This document shows positions 26,001-39,898 of a stretch of 64,000 bases of DNA, piece by piece. Position 1 is the first letter of the stretch; each line of letters begins with the position of its first letter. The DNA lies in assembly GCF_001640805.2 (NCBI RefSeq), contig NC_066838.1, positions 10,280,066 through 10,344,065 of the forward strand, in the 5' to 3' direction. Both the position numbers and the translations under genes were made by a program. The notes below the pieces were generated by a model. The model was not told the DNA's origin, did no database searches, and saw only the letters and a program-made list of their open reading frames with translations. Source of the stretch: Lates calcarifer (lineage: Eukaryota > Chordata > Actinopteri > Centropomidae).

Positions 26001-29000
26001 AACATTTAATTATGTCAGCATGAATTTACAGCATGCATCATTTTAACATTTGACCAACTCTGTCCTGGACTCTCTGCATGCCAGGTGGCCCAAATGGAAC
26101 GTGCCCACAGCCGACTCCAGAGCGAGCTGGAACGCTATAAGGACAGTAACCGAGCCCAGGATGACCTGAAGGAAAACAGGCTTCAGGTTGACCAGCTGCA
26201 GGAGCAGGCTGACCGACTGACCGCTGAACTCAGCAGCCTCCAGTCAGCACACAACACACTGAGGTTGTTGATTTCACATTACAAAAACTATTGGCTCATG
26301 CAGTAGTATTTTTGAGAAATGTGGGTTGAAATTGATCAAAGTTTGGAGATAAGTGATAACACAGCCTAACTGGTATTTCTATCTCGTTTCATGGCCAGTC
26401 ACAAGATACGACTGGAACACAGGCTCTTACTTGTGTTGCATAAATGTGCATATTTTCCAGGGATGAAATGGTTTCTGAACGGCTGCAGACTGCCGAGCTC
26501 CAGGCCAAGCTGAGCTCCAGTGTCCAGGAGAAGCTGGCAGCTGAGGGTGAAAGAGAGAGACAGGAGCTTGAGATACAGCACCTCAGAGAGCAGCTCAAGT
26601 GGCATCAAGAGCAGCTCTCCTCTACAAAGGAAGCATTTAGTAGCAGCCAGAAGCTTGAACTACGCACAGCTCATATAGAATCTAAAATTAGTCCAGTGGA
26701 GAGGACAAAGGATGAAAGCTTGGATGAGGTAACTGGATTTCATGTCATTTGGTAGGGTAGAGGAAAGAAAGTGGAAAAGTTTCCTCTGCCAGGATCATAT
26801 AGAATTCACATATATATACGTGTATTGTGTTCGTAGCTTTTGTGTTTGAAACAGGAGCTGAATCTTCTGCAGTCTAAACTGGCGGAGGAGCATCAGCTGG
26901 CCTCTCAGCACCAGCTGGCCCTGCAGGCTCAGGTCAATGAAGCTCAGGCACGCATCAAGGTACATATGATCATAACACATTCTTATCATGCCCAAACAGC
27001 CGTGCTGTTTCTGCAGTTCAATTTAAAATATCTTATAAGCAAATCAAACCTAGGACCGTCCGCAATTTTTCCGATGGCAGTGTTTCCCCTACCATTGTTG
27101 GCTCGCCCTGCCAACGCAACCCCCTGCAAAGAGAATTTTAAAAAAATTAAAAGATCATTTATGTTTGCCTTCCGTTTCACGTACGTCTCCACGTACATGT
27201 ATCCACACAGGAACGGAAGAGCTGCAGAGGAGACAGGTTGACAACTCGCCATTAAGAGTAAAAAAAAAAAAGCTTCGACAAGTGTTGTAAGTCTCTGTAA
27301 ATCATGGATGGATCAGACGCCAACCCTAAACGCGAAAGTCCGGCTTTTATTACGTGCACACACCCCCTCCCCCACATCACAGTCATTCTAGGGGAAATGC
27401 TGGATGGTTATTGCACAAAGGTTTTAAGCCTAACGATAGTAGTTTATCATGCTTTTTTACAGAATTTGCCTAAAATTATGGAGAGAGCATGGGATTGGCT
27501 TGATGATTCATAACTACAAAAAAGTCTCAGCTGAAGACACTTCTGGTTACCTTCTGGCATAAGCCTGTCTCAACCTCATCTCTTATTTTCCTCTTCAGTC
27601 CCAGGATTCAGTGCTGAGCCAGAAGGCAGAGGAGGCTAAACAGATGAAGCAGGACCTGCAAAGGGCCCAGAGCCTGTTCACCTCAGCAGAGAGAGAGCTG
27701 CGCTATGAGAAAGAGAAAAACATGGACCTGAAAAGGCACAACACCCTGCTAGACCAGGAAAAACTCAAGGTTGGTATTTAATCACAGTGTCTCCTGAATA
27801 TCTCTGATATTTACCACTTAATCATCATCTTAATCACTCTCCTAGTCATTCTGTCACCTGTGTGTGTGAAACTGTGACATAAACTTCAACAGGGAAAAAG
27901 GTGTTCTATCAAAAACCATAATTGTTGGACAAGTTGTTACATTGGTGTTAAGGCTTGTTTTTGTGTCTCATTTATTTCCTTCAGCTTTGTGCGGAGCTGA
28001 AGCAGGTCCAGACCAAGCTGGTCCAGGTGGAGCAGACTGTCCACATTCAGGCAACTGAGAGTGAACGTCAGCAGCAGAAAATCAGGGACCTGGAGCTGGA
28101 ATTGGCACGCAACTCCACAAATCGCAGTGCCACCACCAGTCTGCAGGAGGACCTGCAGGCGGAGAGAGACACGGCTCATTGCTGCTGACAAGAAAGTCAG
28201 TGCTGGAGCAAGGAATTGTTGGCAAAATGGCTAATCTGAATATATGTCTCATATATATGATATGTATCATTTCAGCAGTATAGGCATTATAAAATTTCTG
28301 TTAGACACTTTTAGGAGGTCCTGGGATACTTTGGAAATATATGTGGGGGTTGGGAGCTCATGTTGTCTGTTTGTCTCACTGAGTGAATCCTGTGGTTTGT
28401 TGTGATGACAGGTGTTGGAGCTGCAACAGCAGCTGAAGAATGCCCAGCACCAGCTGCGTGTGGAGGAAGCTCGGGCCGGCGAGAGCAGCCGCCTGGAGCG
28501 GGACAGCAGGGATCTGTCTGACACCTTGTCAGCCCTGAGAGCCCAGCAGCAGGAGGAGCACATCACCAGGTCACACAAACTGCGGTGCTGTTGACACTGC
28601 TGACTTTGACTCGGTCCCAGTTGTAGTAATTGTGCCATTGCATGTTTTAAGACACAGTTCTGATCCACTCTTTCAGCTGACCTTCCTTCTATCTATCTTT
28701 TCCTCCATTCCTGCCTCAGGAAGCTGTTAGAGCAGCGTGAGGAGGAGCTGCTGCAGCAGGTGCGCTCCCTTAGGCTGAAGGAGGCCTCCCTGACCAGGAC
28801 CAACGCAGAGCTTAGCCACCGTGCCCAGCAGCTGGACACCCGTCTGGCCATCCTTGAGGCTGAGCTTAACAAGGCCAGAGAGGAGGTAAGGGAAAGAGTA
28901 TAGCAGGTCTGCTGCAGGGTTTTGGACACCGGGGACACTTTTCATACTCCTAATATGTCAGTTTCACCTACCATCTCAAAATTTTGTGATCCACAACAAG

Positions 29001-31372
29001 TTCTCAGCCTTTACTCATCTTTCAATGTAATTTCAATCACATAAGATTCAACTTTGCATTCTTCATCATCTCATTTTTCTGACCTGTTTTGAAAAGTTCC
29101 AAGCATTTATCATCATGTTTTTAATAGAAGTATAATATAAAGGGAAAGCTCAGCTCATATCCAAAAAAATACTTGTGCAGTCTGTGAGCTCTGTTACTTT
29201 ATCTCTGTTTCAAATTAGTCTGACTACTAGTCAGTAGATGCAGCCAAGTAAATTACTGCAAACAGTTTGATACAATCTTGTTTACTGCAGTCATATGTTA
29301 TCAGAAACTGTAATCCTTTAGTGCTGCTTGACTTTTAGCTGGCATTTTTACAAAGTCAGTGTGCACTGTAGTTTTCACATTAAACTGGCATTTTTGTTGT
29401 CTATATACTTATATTAACTATTGCCTCAAAATGCTGTGTAATCTAGTTTGAATTGAAATTGAAAAGTATATGTTAAATGTGTCCTCCAGGCAAAGGATAG
29501 CCAGAAGTCCAGCCACAGACTGCAGGAGGAGCTGGCTGCCAGTCAGCAGGAGTGCGACAGACTGCAGGGGGAGCTGCAGCAGGTTCTCCTCCAGCTTGAC
29601 ACACACGTGAGGTAAGACACAATTAAAACCAATATTTACAATGAATGTAATATTATGAAATTAACTCTGGTACTCTGATCAGAAATTACTGAATGTATTT
29701 TCTCCTCCAACTCAGGAAGTACAACGAAAAGCAGGCTCAGCACAAGATCAAACTGCGCCAGGCCAAGCAGGTCTTTCTCAAGGCGACAGCACAGAGGGAC
29801 CACACCATTCAGAAACTCGAGAATGACTTGGTGCTGGCCTCCAGCCTCTCACATAAGGTCACACACGTCATGTAGAATGCTGTCTTGAGTCCCGCTACTT
29901 TTGCAGAAACAAGAAACGGTTGTACTAGAAAAATATTTTCTAACATCTCTTTGTGTTTATGTCTTTCTTCATGTGGCCTCCTTCCTGGTGGCTTCCAGGA
30001 GAAGGAAAGGATCCATACAGTGATGGATGAAAATGAGAAGCTTCTGGAGGAGAAGAGGGAACTGTTGAGGAAGATAAGTGAGGCAGAAGAAATGGGTAGC
30101 AATGGCATGAGGACTGCCTCAACTGTCCAACACAGGTATCTTAATATATCACTCACGGACAGCGATGTGAAAGGTGCTGTTCAGAGGCATTGTTGTGTCT
30201 TGTGAGGACATAATCTGAGGAGTACCTTTTTTCCAATTGTAAATTAAGTATTATATTTTGGATATGATATCAGTATACAACAGCATATGTCTTTGCTGTT
30301 GCATTTAATGGTCTTGAGCATGAGCTAAAATGATAAATGAAACCCAAACAAAACGCTGTCTAAAATTGTAATCATCATTTGTAGTGAATAAATACTACAA
30401 AAAGCAAAAATCAGCTATTCATGGGGTTTAATCTAAGTTTGTCTCCTAAAATGTTAACTGGGATATTTTGTGAACCTCCGCTACCAGAAAGTCATGATTT
30501 TCATTGTCATTCATTGTCATTGTGTTAGTGAGGATGAAAAAACACACGCTGGGTAAATTGTTTTTGTGAGTGAGTATGAGCATGAATCTGTTCAAGGGTC
30601 AACGTCTTAGAAGTGGAAAACAGACAGCTACAGGAGCGGACCCTGAAGCTCTCCAATCAAGTTAGCTCCTTAGAGCGTGCTCTGAGGAACGTCCAGTCAT
30701 TCTACAGCCTGGAGGTAACACTGCACATATCTTTGAGTCAATGGGACATGCCACCCAAAATTCACTGGTTTTCTTTATGGTTTTTAAACAGCTCATACAA
30801 CATTAGCATTGTTTTGAATGTGAGAGAAACAGCTTGCCCTGATATAAAGTGGGTGACACGTCCCTTCCTCTATTGTAAATGGTCTAAATACTCAACAGAA
30901 TTCCAAGAAAGTGCAACCCTCTGAAAGTCTCTGTGATGGCATCCTACATACATCTGCACTGAGGTAAGGCAGTTTTGGGAGTACTAATCATTTTTGAAAT
31001 TATTTATTGATTGTTATTAGTAATTTGTGCTTCAGTTTAATATGTTGGTGAGAAAGTATATACAGGTGCTTTAGTGGACTTTTCATATCACACACTGATT
31101 ACATTATGCAGAGGTGAATGCTTATATGTGTATTTTCTGCCATTTCTCACATTTATGTCTACAGTTTGTCGTCGGGTTCCTGTGACCCGTTGGACATCTT
31201 GGACAAAATCTGCCGTGTGAAGGTGGGCGAGCGTGTGGTGGTCGACGGCACCCGAGCGTCTGTCTCCACACACCAGCTATCAGAGCAGGGTTACCTGAAT
31301 CTCACCTCCCCACTGATTCCTCCAGAGGCCAAAGGCACAGAGGAGAGCTCTAATTACAGTGACAAGGTATGA
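20007..31372 (+). CDS. ccdc30: CCDC30-like coiled-coil protein (one frame break)
   Basis: Long coiled-coil protein, judged CCDC30 from its N-terminal block (VRTELDQISLRLQEDG, VAHIRGLLEERE) and its position near rimkla and zmynd12. Coding exons: 20007-20021, 20839-21021, 21306-21426, 21713-21903, 22144-22224, 22395-22472, 22984-23140, 23594-23665, 23923-24038, 24125-24243, 24364-24556, 24847-24945, 25310-25438, 25604-25741, 26085-26263, 26461-26728, 26855-26959, 27599-27769, 27985-28195, 28412-28569, 28720-28885, 29490-29611, 29716-29857, 29999-30135, 30597-30714, 30899-30963, 31165-31372. The ATG has a good context (ACCATGG). Phases agree everywhere except exon 27985-28195, where one extra base near 28171-28174 gives a TGA at 28186. 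As read, the product stops at 872 aa; without the extra base it would be 1246 aa. Almost the whole protein is Glu/Gln/Leu/Arg-rich heptads; SPWKKLFGLRRSG (exon 6) is the one non-coil motif. The 30597 and 25310 exons use AAG acceptors. Confidence 0.75.
23245..23282. repeat. Perfect 16-bp inverted repeat
   Basis: Arms CAACATACAAAATTTA and its exact reverse complement flank the 6-nt spacer TAGCTC in a ccdc30 intron. It would form a stable hairpin in RNA or a cruciform in DNA. Confidence 0.9.
27078..27402. mobile_element. Probable hAT-type non-autonomous element
   Basis: Starts CAGTGTTTCCCCTACC and ends with the reverse complement of CAGCATTTCCCCTAGA, the terminal pattern of hAT elements common in fish. 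The GC and codon character differ from the intron around it. A clean 8-bp target-site duplication was not found, so the exact ends are uncertain. It sits in a ccdc30 intron. Confidence 0.45.
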
Positions 31373-32795
31373 GACGTGGTACGTTCTGACGAGGTTGTTT
31401 GCAGCAGCAAGGATGAATGCTGTAAGTCAACACATAAGGTAGCACTATAGTATACGCCAACTCCACTGGGGACAAAAATATGAATAGAATAAAAAAAATA
31501 TGTTGAATGCAAATAATCTTTGTTACAAGACAGTGATAATAAAAGGGGGCTTCCATTGCAGTTCTGCTCAGGGTGATATCTTTTTTGTATTGCAAAGCAG
31601 ATTCTTGTTAGGCTATCAAGTACTGCATTTTGATCCATTTGTAGTTGGATTCAATGACAAAAAATGATTAAAAATAAAAGCCTGTGCAAGTGTCAATCAG
31701 ACATATTTCAAGGGAAACAGGATGTAATGGGAGATTTGATTTGGAAACTAGCTAGCACATTCTTGTATATATGGACGAGGAGGAGTTGGCCAGTTGTTTG
31801 CATCAGCACACCAAAGCAAGTCAGAATGTTTGAAAGCCCAGTGTTGGCTGATAGGAAAGATTATTATCATTTTTTTACATAAAGGTACAGGATGAGACCA
31901 TGTCCTTCACACTCGTGCAGTGAATGTCAAAACACATTTCATGGGGAGGGGGGTTGAATAAGACTAGTTTAAACTGAGCACTTTATAAGAGGTTTTACTT
32001 GTGTTTACATTTGGGAAAATGTAGCAGTGGAATACAATAGTGGGCTTTCAATGGTATGTATTTTTCCCTAGTTAAATTTAATCTTGGCAGTGTTTTCTAT
32101 GAAAAAATGCCTGTGGTGTTTATATGTGTATGGTTTTACTGTGTCAAAAAATCTTCATCAGCATTTTTACAAGTTTACAAAATCATACATAATACTGATA
32201 ATGTTGTGGGCCCACTTTATGCCTAATGTGAGACTGTGTGGTAAACAGAGCACAAACACTGGGCTTTTGGGTGTCATTCCTATAGCTTGTCAGCTGTGGT
32301 CACGCCAGTATTTACGATGTGCAGCTTTGCTTGTAGGATAAAAATAACATCCAAATAGTCAGGAAAAGCCACAGAATTCCAGAAATTTTGTTTTGTCTAT
32401 TTTGAGCTTCCCAAGCTGTGTTTTAAATATTTTTTTTTCATTTACATAGGTCAACCTCAAAGGTTTCCCTCTAGGGCTCAGAAAGTACTTGTATTTTAGC
32501 CACTAAGACCATCAGCAGAGAGACGTGTGTTTTGGTACATGGCATTAAACAAATTACATTAATTATTTCATACCATTGTTATTTTGTGTCAGTAATAGAG
32601 TTACACACTGTGGAAACTGTCTTCAATGTGCCTGAAATGATGAAGTGTTAAACTTTATCTTGCTGCTGCGTGAACACGTCCAGTAATAAAAGCCTATTTG
32701 CGACTGGCATGTAATCAACAAGAACCTTTGACTTTCATTGTAGCCATGTAAATACATTTTTAAACATAAGAATATTTTCATAAATAAAAGTGAAT
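31373..32795 (+). other. ccdc30: ccdc30 3' UTR (probable)
   Basis: AT-rich, no exon seen. AATAAA signals occur near 31668, 32686 and 32782. The stop at 31370-31372 (GACAAGGTATGA) is also a possible splice donor, AAG followed by GTATGA, so further coding exons cannot be excluded, but none was recognised. Confidence 0.5.
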
Positions 32796-32921
32796 AAGTA
32801 ACATATGGAGTGTTTGATTTTTATTTTTTTTCCTCCTCCACCTCACTCTCTAAAAAAACAAATTTGTTTGCAGGTACACTTTTTAGTAAACCGAGCTATC
32901 AGTGACGAATTTGTAACAGTC

Positions 32922-35042
32922 TGTTTATTAAACAAGGTAAAGATACAAAGCTTTTTTTCCTTTTTTAAACATTGATAACCTTAGTTTAACTTCTCAGTCT
33001 TGGCTGTGCATATTTAGTTGTCTAGAAACTGTATATGAAACCACAATGCAAGACAGGAAAAAGTGTAATAAATCTACGCAATATCTTTTCATAGAGAACA
33101 TGGGTTAAACAGTTATCATACAGATTACAGCTCAGGAACTCCATGCGGAAGGAAAAAAAAAGTAAAAATGTTTACACGATTGAATACTGCAGAACACAAT
33201 ACAGAGTAATGGAAATGGGATGATAAAACAGTTAAGGCTTACATGTAAATAACTGATATAAAACATGAATATTAATAACATACGGGTAGACTAAAATAAT
33301 TACAGTAAGTCCATACATAAACTTTTACAAAACCCAAACAGAACATGTTCATGAAAACTTAAAAATAGGTACTATATATGAGTAACATGTTTTACAGTAC
33401 AGCAACATGTACATTTTCCCATTATCTCAAAACAGAGAGTAAGTTGAAGAGGCAGGGTCTGTTGTTGGCGTAAATGTCTGTTTTCAGGCCAGTGGCTTGA
33501 GTAATAAGTTTTTAATTCTTTTGAAAACATACTATATACTGTATATGTATTTTACATTATTCTCAGTTCCATCTCAAACATAACATCTAGCTGTAGCACC
33601 TTTTTCTGAAGTGCCCTGAAGAACACAGGGTACCCTATTAGTACCATCCAGAGGTTAAAGTTACAGTAAAAATACAACAAACAATACTGTGTACAATGAA
33701 AAAAAAAAGAATACTAAGGAGAAAAAAAATCAAAACAAGAAGCATCACCTCAACATAAACTCATAATATAGGCCTATGAAATATGACTTATACTGCAGTT
33801 TATCTCAAATGGGTAAAGCTTATTAAAGATTTTTAAAAAATCTTAACTGGGTCAGAGTACGATAACTTCACATTTTGGTCCAGTGGTTAAAAATTTACCA
33901 CTTGAGTAAAATTTAATTTTAGCTGAAGTGTATTTAAAAGTAGGGCTGAGTAGAGTAGAGCTGGCACTGATACATGTGCAATGTATTCAACCTCTGCAAC
34001 ATATATATTCTAATACTAAAATAAAAGTCAAAGCTTAACTGAATAGAGAAAGCAGACACACACACTATTACAAGATTTGCTTTCTCTTCAAACCTCAATA
34101 AGGTTCATATATGGCACAAGTTAATGGGATGTGAGGAGAACATAATGCAAAAAGCTGTGTTTTTTGATCATATGCTATGATCATAAAGGTGCCGTCAAAG
34201 TGAATGTCAAATATGGAGTGAAAGATTTTGGAAATTAAAAAAAACATTCATCTTTCTTCCCTTCCATGTTGCTCTATTTTAGTTTTTTGCCTCCCTCAAG
34301 TTAATAACACAACCTCTTAATACAATCATTAAATGTTTAAATTGTCATCTACCGATTGCCTTTCTTTGAATTTAGACGACCCTGTAAATGTGTACTTGCA
34401 CAGAAATGTGAGCAAAAGCAAAAAAAGCAACAGAAAAAGACTGATTTATACACAGTCAGTACTCTTAGCTGCCACAAGTAATGCCCTTTGGCATTTTCCA
34501 TCCAACAAGATTGAAACAATTTGAGCCAAAACCACAAGGCCTAAAAGTGCTTTAAGATTATCTTTGGATGTCTCCAGAATACACCCAGCAAACATTTTTT
34601 CTACTTTCTCAATTCTTTATAAGGGCAAATATCATCTGGCACATTTTGGAAACCCATTTTATGGAAGAGGAAAAAAAACAAACCAACCCTAAACTAACTA
34701 AAACATTTCTGATGGCCAATGCATCCGGCAGTTTACATGACGCTTACGAAAGTGCTTATTAAATCTGACGCAAGACATTCTTTGCCACTCGATCCTCCGG
34801 ACAACATGTAGCTGTATCGTTACATTCACAAAATAACGCTGTGCTCTTTTTTTTTTTTGACAGACTGCCTGTGTCAAGACGAATGGAGGCAGTCCACTTA
34901 CTGAATCTAGCACTGAATGCTCATGTCAGCTGTCATAATGCTAATGTAAGCCTTATGTAGATGGCCGTGGGTGCAGGGCCTCATAAGCTCCAGCCGAACG
35001 TAGACTCCGACTCTGACCTGCTGCTGAGCGGCCGTGGGGAGC
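32922..35042 (-). other. znf362: znf362 3' UTR
   Basis: Minus-strand AATAAA at about 32925-32930 would end the znf362 transcript, tail-to-tail with ccdc30. The stretch is AT-rich with no supported ORF. Confidence 0.5.
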
Positions 35043-38000
35043 TCAGATGAGGGAGATGCGTATGGGGATGTTGGGGGACTCGGTCCTCTGGGGCGACTGG
35101 TGGCTCACTAGGTGCTCCACCACCGTGTGTTTGGACATGTGCTTCATAAGGTAGGTCTCCTGCAAAGACATGAAAGTATAACAAATGGTCAAAAATTAAA
35201 CTGCCATTACTCACATTTTTATCTCAGGACATTTGACCCTTTCCTTCCCTCACATTTCAACTCAAATATGTCTGTAAACCTTGTGAAATATGACAGAAAC
35301 AAATGTGAGAAGTCAGAAGGAGGAGCACAATGTCACAACCTGGCAAAAAGTCTGAACATTGTTGAAAAGCACTGATCCAATCTAATCTTATATAAATACA
35401 ACTATTGACCCAGGTACTCCTCCTTTAAACTAGAGGAGACTGATATGAAATGTCAGAAAATAATTAAAAAATTAAATCTTAAAACCATTCCATGGTTAAA
35501 AAAAAAAAATCTATTGCAGATTAATTTGTTGTTGGCTGAGTAATCAACTAATTATTTCAGCTCTTGAGCAGTTTGTTGAACTTTAAGAGATATGTGGAAA
35601 TAGGAAGTTTGATTCAAGTGCAAAATCCAAAAAGAGGTTAAATATAGCACCTTACCAACCTGTTTTGCTGGTAAATGTTATTAATCTAACTGGTACTTTG
35701 CAGAGCCCTGTAAGTGTAGCCTGTTAATTATGTTTTTAAAAAAACTTCAGTTTTTCTGTGGGTTTGAGCAGGAGGAAGAACACGATGAATTTTTAAATAT
35801 CACAAACAGGAAGCAGAGAGACAGAGTATCATCAAGAGCCGTCGACACATGCTGAGATGAACGAGTAGATAAGTTCGGTTTAACTCACTGAGGTGTATGC
35901 TCGGCCACACATGCTACAGCAGTAGGCCTTAGCGTTTTTGATGGCGTGCGCTGACAAGTGGATCTGCAATGATGCGGAGTCTGAGTAGGCACGGTAGCAG
36001 TTAGGACATTTATACGGCTTGTCTTTATTGTGCTGCCTCTGGTGAGACTGTCGGGGGGGGGAACAGATACAAGATATAAAAACTCCTATTACCTTCTGAT
36101 TACAGTCAATTAAAACAATAAACTTTGCCATTGTGTAGTTGTCTGCCTCAGTGTAAGATAGCAGGTGTGACCATGTACTGACCTGGAGGTTAGACAGCTG
36201 GGTAAAAGCCTTTTCACATCCAGGGTGAGCACATTTATAAGGCCTATCGCCAGTGTGGATTCTGTGGGCAAAGAAGGAGATAAAGTAAAATTTTGCATTT
36301 TAATGACTTGGATGAAAGAGATGACCTCAGCTGAAGTGTGAATCAAAGCAGTTTCACAACAGTATTACAAGCTGTACTGAAATGTTCTAAATGATACAGC
36401 CTGAGGTTGCAAAGAGACATCAACAGACAAACTACTGAACGTCAGCTTTTAGCTGCCCATGTAGCTGCCCAACAGTCACTGAGTTAGCAGTGACTGTTTC
36501 TTTTACCCCACACTAACTTAACCCCCCCCCCCGCGTGTTCACAGCTGGACCGACCTGGTGTGCTGCTGCAGGTGTGAAAGCTGACGGAACGAGTTCTCGC
36601 AGTAGGAGCAGTGGTAGGGTTTGATCCCCAGGTGGATGCGCAAGTGCTGAGACAGGTAGGAGGCGTTGGCAAACGTCTTGGAGCAGTGGGGACACTTGTG
36701 TGGTTTGGCCTCCGTGTGGGACTTGGAGTGAATCTGCATCTCTGACTTGGTTAAGAAGGTGAGCGGACACACTTTGCATCTTTGTGACAAAAAAAAAAAG
36801 GGAGGGGGAGGAGGGGGTCGATCGCATAAACATGATCAGATCATTTATTTTCAATTTATGTAATTCATTAATTGTCTAGAATTAAAGTCTTAAAGAGACT
36901 ATACAGCGTAATACCATTTGTTTTTAAGTATGGAGTTTGTATGGAGTTTGCTATCTCCATACAAAGAGAGGAATAAAGTATAAAGTATAAATCCGAACTA
37001 GCAAAGTAGATCTTAATTCAAAAGAAGTGGTTTAATATACCCGATCAGTTACAAAATATTCCTACAGCCCTGTGTACCTTGTGCCATCCTTACAAATTAA
37101 GTCTATGTCTTCAAAGTTCAGGTTTGTAAAAGGTTTTACTGTGGAAAACAAACACTGGAAATTGATTAAAGTCAGATCATTTGAACCATCTGAAAACTCC
37201 TGCCCCTCATGAAAAACTGAACTAGAATAAGAATAAGAAATCTGCCAGGTGATAAGAGGAGGCAGAGATCAATTGACAGTTCATATTGATGTCTCAGTCA
37301 AGCATGTAAATCATCTACACTCTATTAATACCAAATTTGTCTCAGGCAAATGCCTATTGATCCTTTGCAGAGCATAATTAAATTGGCTTTGTATGACCAA
37401 CACCAAAAGGAAATGTCCCTCCCTCTGTGATCCAGTAAAAAAATCGAAAAAAATAGTAGCAGTTTTCTGTGTCCAACCTGTAGGTTTTGCCCTCTTTGGG
37501 TGCAACAGTGACACAGCCTTGGTCAGCTAGGATGGGGTAGGGCACCACCAGCAGAGGACCGGACGGGTTTTCAGCTTTGATCTTCTTCCGTCCTCGGGGT
37601 GCCTTGGGTGGGGGCCCCAGCAGTCCTGCCAGGCCTCCAGCCTTCATGTGGTCCATGCCGGGACCGCTCGCCAGCCCGGAGATGATGTTCACAGAGGGGG
37701 CACCACCCAGACGGTTCTGACTGCTGGAGGTTGGGGTCGTGGGGGTCAGGGCCTCTGAGGTGCTGTGGCTGTCGGGTCGGGAGGAAGGAGCCAGTCCTGT
37801 GGAGGTGGGAACCAGAACTACTGAAAGAGTCCACTAGTGTTTTTGCATTTCCTGGGCTTTTAACTATTAACTGTGTGTTTTTCATTTCTGATGACCATTT
37901 TTGAAAGCATGCTGCACAGCTTTCAAATTTTCTGTGTATATTTCCATACTGTTATGTATGTTATATAATTACACTTTTTTTTTTTTTGCTTGAGTTGTCA

Positions 38001-39897
38001 AATTCATCACAAATCTGAATTAATTTTTGCCCGTGTAACATGTGGTATAGTGCGTTTCAAAGGTCCGTACAGAGATAAATGAAAACTAATAGCTGCCTGG
38101 AGCAGTTGAAAACATGCACTCAAATTTCTAAGGCACAGACACACAGTTTGCAGAACGGCTTGATGTAATGCAAAGAATACATGGTTTGTTTTAAACAGGC
38201 TAAAAAGTACAAAACCACTGATATGGTTGTTCAACAGATCAACAAACCCAGAGCAGAGTGCTGTCAGTCCGTTTACCAACTAGTCAGACTATCTGGAGGT
38301 TTTGTTTTCAATTTTATTTGTACTAATCTTCATAACCCATATCTGTGTACCCTCACCACCAGACACCAGCCTACAAACCAAAATCTGTGTCTCAGTATTA
38401 TTTATTAAGCTTTATTATAATACTTGAGTTGTTCAGCCTGCACAATACACTGTACACTGAACACTGACTGTTAGTACAGTAAATTTACTTCACACGTACA
38501 CAGGTACACACTGTACCTGTGTGTACTGTGTACTGTCAGTGTATCCCAATATACTGGGACAATGTCCTGTGTACAGTTTATATTAAAACTCTTACTCATC
38601 ACACTGCTGTCAGTTTTAAACACTACCAGATGCTGATTGTTATACAGATTCTCTCCCCGTGTCAACAGACTGACTGACTGCAGTACCTGAGCGATGGTTG
38701 ATCCGGCCAGGCTGCTCGCCGAGCTGTCTCATGTGCCAGTCTTCCCACAATCCTTTGGCCTTCACTGCTGACTTGTCATCCATATTTCCATCTGGAAATT
38801 GTAAGGTCATGGCATTTTAATCAGTGAACAGTAAATTGGGGTTCTGATATAGACTGATTGAACCTGTGGATAACATGGATAGTTCAGTTCTTCAGCTTAG
38901 AGATTTATTAAGATAACTAGGGCTGGGCATTGTTTGGTATTTTTTGATACTGGTGCCAATATGGTGGATGTGTTTCAGTACTGATACCCATCCGTACATT
39001 TGTTTCTTTACAAACCCCTTTTTTTGTGAAACAAAATATGCCAGATTCCTAAATGCATTAGTGTTTAATGTTGTCCTGACAAGGACAGCCATACAGTGAC
39101 TTTCCCTGAATAAAACACAGTCTAAATTTAGCAAAGTTTCCCAATTTAAACAGAAAATATCTGATCAAAGAATAGAAAGAATAAAAAAGAAAAATCTCAC
39201 CAAGCACCCAATTCCAACTTTTGATACGTGACAGTTTTTGATACTTGATGACACATTTGGGTCAAAATGTACTGAGGTTCAGTGCCCAGGCCTATAAACA
39301 ATGAAGACTACCTGGTCCAGAGCTGGAGGCGGGGCGAGCATGCAGGGCGATGTCCGGCTGTCCAGAGCCCTGTGGCTGCGGGTGGTGGCCCGGCACCTGC
39401 TGCGGCTTTGGCACTGGCATGCCGTGCTGAGTGCTACCATCCGGGGACGAGGTGGGCACCAGCAGAGGCTGCTGGGAAGGGGTGGAGGTAGGCGGAAGGT
39501 GCAGAGGTCGGATCTTCTCGGCCATCAGCTGCTCCTTGATCTTGTTAATGAGCACCAGGTTATCCAGCTGAAAGGGTTAACGGGTCATGCTCAACAGAAA
39601 ACAGCCACCGTGTGTGAATGTCATTTACGCCCCAAAAACACATCCCAGGACAGAAAACATTGACCCACAGGACAGGTTCTTTTTTTTTTTTTTCCTTGTC
39701 TACCAGAAAGAAGTGTGACAGTCTGTTTCAGTGACAGACTGGTGCTGAATGGCTGAAAAGACATTCACACATGGAAACAAATGGTAATGAAAGGTGGTAA
39801 TGTCACAGTAATTACACGTTATGAGTGGACTTACCTGGCCTGGCATGGATGGAGGTGGCGGCCAGAAATACGGGTTGTTAAATCGAGGCTCTGCCAT
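35043..39897 (-). CDS. znf362: ZNF362, C2H2 zinc-finger transcription factor (ZNF384 family)
   Basis: Nuclear DNA-binding protein of the ZNF362/ZNF384 pair. Coding exons, minus strand: 39835-39897, 39312-39567, 38687-38791, 37478-37817, 36555-36779, 36183-36261, 35889-36047 and 35043-35159; phases agree, 1344 bp, 447 aa. The N terminus is MAEPRFNNPYFWPPPP followed by LDNLVLINKIKEQLMAEKIR. Residues about 75-250 are Pro/Ser-rich, with a basic GRKKIKAEN. Six C2H2 fingers follow from residue 256: CKVC, CPHC, CSYC, CAHPGC, CPNC and CSMC types, with the TGDRPYKC linker before the fourth. The end IPIRISLI matches the family. Exon 38687-38791 (DDKSAVKAKGLWEDWHMRQ) is a cassette not always present in orthologues. 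The first coding exon begins one base before the ATG, so an upstream exon could add residues; none was convincing. Confidence 0.92.
35495..35570. repeat. Dispersed fish repeat fragment
   Basis: Contains ATCAACTAATTATTTCAGCT, close to the GACTAATCGTTTCAGCTCT motif of a widespread teleost repeat. Related fragments occur at about 46120-46170, 54090-54355 and 58705-58760. Confidence 0.4.
38496..38524. repeat. Imperfect palindrome
   Basis: GTACACAGGTACA and TGTACCTGTGTGTAC face each other across three bases in a znf362 intron. Confidence 0.6.
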
Positions 39898-39898
39898 C

